This document shows positions 60,701-64,000 of a stretch of DNA of 64,000 nucleotides, piece by piece. How positions within the stretch are numbered: position 1 is the first letter of the stretch; every line of letters begins with the position of its first letter. The position numbers were made by a program, and so were the translations under genes. Below the pieces are notes generated by a model. It was not told the origin of the DNA. It searched no databases and saw only the letters and a list, made by a program, of their open reading frames with translations. The DNA comes from Toxoplasma gondii ME49 (lineage: Eukaryota; Apicomplexa; Conoidasida; Eucoccidiorida; Sarcocystidae), in assembly GCF_000006565.2 (NCBI RefSeq), contig NC_031478.1:1223874-1287873 (forward strand), written 5' to 3'.

Positions 60701-61237
60701 GATTTACTGTTCTTGCACGTATACTGTTGCACAGTTGTTAACCAGCAAGAAAAGGAACCCGTCTCGGGACCACTGCGAAAGCAATCATGCCATGTGAAAC
60801 GCTGAACATATTCTTGGAAAGAAATGACACATGTCGGAAGCATGCGCCAATCGGTGAACTGGTTCCGCAAAATAGCAAAGGGCCTCACACCTGCTTGTTT
60901 CCGCAACTACGCAAAACGTTCGTCTGGAATGTGACAGAGCATTCCAGAAAAACGCATCTTCCGCAAACTTTGAGGATCTCCCTCAGTTACACAATTAAAC
61001 GTCACAAGCAGCAACCCTGTCTCTGCCTAGCTTGGTACTTTTTCTCGTGCTTTAACTCCCCAAACGAAGGCCTTCAAGATATACACCAGGAGTCCAACCG
61101 TAGTATGTACTCTCCAGAAACAGCATATACTCATGTCTGAGTGATGGCTCCTGCGAATCTGACCTTCAAACAAGGAAAGTAGAAACGGACACACCACGTT
61201 TCCCCGCTGTCGTGTGCTTCAAATTAGAAAAGCGCAG
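57705..61237. other. Intergenic region: gamma-tubulin 5' flank and SRS 3' flank
   Basis: About 3.5 kb. It should contain the gamma-tubulin promoter (both genes on the minus strand). The first 1.1 kb is purine-rich on the plus strand; the rest is more AT-balanced. The plus-strand ORFs at 59950-60468 and 60461-60805 have no recognisable domain. Two diverged copies of a short segment occur at about 60133-60250 and 60937-61115. Confidence 0.5.
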
Positions 61238-61870
61238 TCAAAGTGTTTGCGACACGCTTACGAATGAGAGAAGCGAGAAGACCACAGCAACGGGGAAAGA
61301 GGCAAGGGCACCCACGCCTGATTCTTGGACTCTGTCTTTTTCCGTCTGACGTTGCCTCCTCATGGCCTCGGAGAAGTCGTCACGGAGATTGTAGTCCGAG
61401 GCAAGGACGGTGACATCGATGACTGATACCTGGTTCTTTTCATCTACACAGCCAAGGCTGAATCGCTCTTTGTAGCGATTTCCTTTCTCCAACGGAGGCA
61501 GGCGAAACGTGGCTGGAGTGGTTATGGCATTCCCTCCAGTCCAGAACAGAAACTCTTTTCCTGCGAGGGGAAACATCCCCTGATACTCAGACTCAACTTT
61601 TCCAGGGGTACAGATTGCTCCGAAATCGTTGCAACACTTGACCTTGAAATTCTGCGGAATTGTCGCCGTCGCCCCCGTGCACAGCAGGCGAAGCTCGTCT
61701 CCATACTGCATTGAAATAGAAACATGTCTCGGCTCTTTCACATCAATTAGCGCGTCTAAAACTCTGCCGTGCACACCGCTGTGGAGAACACTCTTTCCAC
61801 CAACAGCAGCAAACACGCACATCAGGGCAACCCACTGCCTGCCTGAGAAAAGTGGTTTTCTGAACGCCAT
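61238..61870 (-). CDS. SRS (SAG1-related sequence) family surface antigen, single domain, GPI-anchored
   Basis: Probable GPI-anchored surface protein of the SRS family, 210 aa, one exon. Signal peptide: residues 1 to about 26 (RQWVALMCVFAAVGG). One SRS domain follows, about residues 45-160: LRLLCTG, KCC, ICTPGK, the family's Leu-x-Pro then WTG motif (MFPLAGKEFLFWTGG), FRLPPLE, and FSLGC then DVTVLAS. The C-terminus is a 20-residue hydrophobic tail (FPVAVVFSLLSFVSV) after a short spacer, as expected for GPI transfer. The domain shows five Cys; the sixth usual Cys, in the strand after FxxGC, reads NQVSVID. The ATG at 61870 is in a good context (GCAATGG) directly before the signal peptide. SRS proteins act in host-cell attachment and as immune targets; this member's role and stage are unknown. 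Confidence 0.85.
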   Translation of the reverse strand: MAFRKPLFSGRQWVALMCVFAAVGGKSVLHSGVHGRVLDALIDVKEPRHVSISMQYGDELRLLCTGATATIPQNFKVKCCNDFGAICTPGKVESEYQGMFPLAGKEFLFWTGGNAITTPATFRLPPLEKGNRYKERFSLGCVDEKNQVSVIDVTVLASDYNLRDDFSEAMRRQRQTEKDRVQESGVGALASFPVAVVFSLLSFVSVSQTL

Positions 61871-64000
61871 TGCCGCAGCTGATAGGGACTGAAGTCGACA
61901 AGTGAGTTGAAAACTTCCCTGAGCCCTTGAGTCACACTCAACTTCTTCCGCAACTAGCCTCTCAAACGTGAAACCACATAACCCAAAATCACGACTCTCC
62001 TGGATTAAACTTCATAACGCATGGACGAGACATTCTCCAGCGCCGGTATCTCGACACAGAGAAACACACAGGCACGGAACAGAAGTTAAGCCGTACACGA
62101 ACGCCACAAACCTTGTAGAGGGGGAGCTAATCGAACACGGTCCGTAGACCACTCAAGAAGAAACGCAAATCGATTTTACAGTACCTGCTTCCAGCCGATC
62201 CCGAAAAATCATTTGTGACACTCTGCACATTCCATGGCCAGCAGGATTTCTTTGCGACGCACAGAGTCAACGATTCTGTGACCACAGCGACCCCGTTCTG
62301 GGGAACAGCGTAAGCGGAACCGACGATCCAAAAGAAATATTCGAGCAAATCGTCCACTTCTTACGCCGTGTAAAGCTGCATCAGCAAAGGAAAACATGTA
62401 CAGAGCAACCCTGTCTAGGTCGCAATTCTCAACATTGTGTTTCCTGTGGAGATCACTAACGAGTTTCGATGCTTGTTCCAGGGTATCGACCAGGTGTCTG
62501 GCGCTAGGTCCGTTCGCTGCACGCACTTCAGATACCATGCCGAAGCCATAGTGCGAGTGCTTTATTACTGAAACAATGCCACATGGTGTTTATATGCATC
62601 ACCCCCGTTTTGCTACATTCTTTATCGCAAGCACAAAAATGGATTCGTATCGCCGCCTCGTGTCACGATACTCGTGGCTTGCGGCGACAAGCAAGAATGC
62701 AGGAGATTTTTTTAGTTTGTTATTTTCCTTGGCGGCTAAAGCAGAGCTGTTCCAATTTTCATGTTGCGCGGCGCAGAATATACGAGAGTGCGGAAATCGA
62801 GACGGCAGTTTCTGATTTGCCATGGTTCTTCCGCTTTTGTACCTTTTAGGTACATCCTGTTCACAGGTGTTTCCAGTAGAAGGCTGGGGAATTTCCACTT
62901 TTATTATCGTAAGGATTCGTAAAGAAGAAACGGATTGGTGCCGATCCACTCAGTAAACAACTCCTTTCGCGTGTTTTTCCATCTTGCGAGGGTCAGAGCC
63001 ACCCATTCGAGTGCCCTTTGCTTATATGGGAGGCACCACGCAGCGTTGTCGCCTCGCTAGCTGTTGTTTGTCGCTTTTTACAGAGTGGACATATGGTTGA
63101 GTGAATTTGATTTCCTAGTAGGTCTGTCCCGCAGTTACGGACAGACACAAAGAAAAGGCGGACCTTCTTAGCATACTAGGGACCTTCCGAGTACAATACC
63201 CGGAGGGACGTAGCGCGTGATAGTCTCCAGCGGTACAGACGCATTTGCTCGCCCCTATTTTGTGTGGATCTAATTCCTTGCGCGAGATGTGCACGTTTTT
63301 ACACAGTTGGAGGTAGTAAACGTGGCTCTACAGCAGCTGACTTTGCCAAAGCTTTCTCGTTGTTGACATCTCTGTCGATGCAGCTCGGGACCGCGGATCG
63401 TTTGCACAGTTAGCGTATCCACTTGTATATGCTCCTACAGTGCCAGGCTTGCCTCCTCAACGTACAGCGTGGAACTGGGAACGCCAAATTCCTCCCTAAA
63501 ACGTGGAGAGCATCCGTTCAAAGAAGGCTAAGGAGACGCGAAACTCCGTTCTACAAGGGGGAAGACAGTCATGCCTTCCGAGTTATTTACAGTTACATCT
63601 ACATCTGTCTCTACAACTTGAGCGCGCGACCCAGTAGAGAGGAGCGGCACTCCAGGAGACATTTCCTCATCACCAGGGAACCAATTTTGGGAGGTCAGAC
63701 AAGCATCTGCCTACTGAATGATGTACAAACACAGGAAAATCCTGCGTCTACGCTTTTTACCGACTTGCTGGGTATCTGTACATCCGACTGTCGAGGAACT
63801 CTTGACAGATTTGAAGCACTGAAATGTGTCAGAAACGAACTCGCTGAATTTGGAACCGCAGCTTGCTGTTTCACATTTGATGTAACATTCAATAAAACAT
63901 AAATCGACAAGCACCCTCGACTCACGGACGCTTCTCCAAGAAGAGGGCAGCTAGTTCCCCGGAGGCAGCAGTGCATGCAGTTCCTCGGTTCCGGTGGCCT
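61871..64000. other. Upstream region of the SRS gene to the window edge
   Basis: It contains the SRS promoter and 5' UTR. A minus-strand ORF at 62209-62538 is listed separately. Plus 63423-63902 (159 aa) and minus 63695-63976 have no motif. AATAAA within TTCAATAAAACATAAATC near 63890 might mark a transcript end but coccidians lack a strict signal. No other gene is supported. Confidence 0.45.
62209..62538 (-). CDS. Hypothetical short ORF, 109 aa (tentative)
   Basis: I do not recognise it. The first 58 codons look protein-like (SARHLVDTLEQASKLVSDLHR, then NCDLDRVALYMFSFADAAL, amphipathic) and end at a donor-like GGC|GTAAGA at 62365. After that the composition turns Arg-rich and less convincing. 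The nearest acceptor would give a 67-bp intron, which is too short to be likely. It may be a chance ORF or a first exon whose partner I could not find. Confidence 0.2.
   Translation of the reverse strand: MVSEVRAANGPSARHLVDTLEQASKLVSDLHRKHNVENCDLDRVALYMFSFADAALHGVRSGRFARIFLLDRRFRLRCSPERGRCGHRIVDSVRRKEILLAMECAECHK

Noticed and set aside
59950..61140. Plus-strand ORFs suggesting a gene between gamma-tubulin and SRS
   Set aside because: Three ORFs in different frames with no motif or credible splice sites between them, and weak start contexts.
1..64000. CRISPR arrays, transposases, integrases or viral genes
   Set aside because: None seen. Repeats are microsatellites and minisatellites without CRISPR spacing, and no long ORF resembles a mobile-element protein.

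Overview
The window looks like nuclear DNA of a coccidian apicomplexan, most likely Toxoplasma gondii or a very close relative such as Hammondia. The reasons are intron-rich genes with GT-AG introns of 0.2-2 kb, C/AAAATG-type starts, exons carrying long Ser, Pro or Glu tracts, introns full of TA microsatellites and GCATGC palindromes, and a single-domain GPI-anchored SRS surface antigen, a family restricted to this group. There is no bacterial, phage, CRISPR or transposon signal. All exon maps below were built by hand from homology remembered for each family, splice sites and codon phase. The phases of the four spliced minus/plus-strand genes close exactly on multiples of three.

Layout, left to right. 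(1) 2-3460, plus: trypsin-like (HtrA/DegP-type) serine protease, 5' end cut by the window edge. (2) 4745-21296, minus: 19-exon glycogen/amylopectin debranching enzyme (1,882 aa), carrying a CBM48/AMPK-beta-type glycogen-binding module inside its N-terminal half. (3) 26034-30256, minus: 5-exon SSXT (SS18/GIF) domain coactivator, 806 aa. (4) 35149-41694, plus: ORC3-like origin recognition complex subunit, about 2,067 aa. (5) 43393-46320, minus: 975-aa protein of unknown function. (6) 49914-57704, minus: 11-exon gamma-tubulin, 455 aa. (7) 61238-61870, minus: single-exon SRS antigen. A weak histone-fold-like ORF lies at 32022-32273.

These genes do not form an operon or a shared pathway. They cover storage polysaccharide turnover, chromatin coactivation, DNA replication licensing, microtubule nucleation and the parasite surface. 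The protease and debranching enzyme converge. SSXT and ORC3 diverge across 4.9 kb.

The most interesting observations are the glycogen-binding module embedded in the debranching enzyme, an SS18/GIF-type coactivator with an unusual domain order, a recognisable but threefold enlarged ORC3, and a cluster of perfect palindromes centred on TGTACGTACA confined to 26-39 kb. No new mobile or defence system was found.
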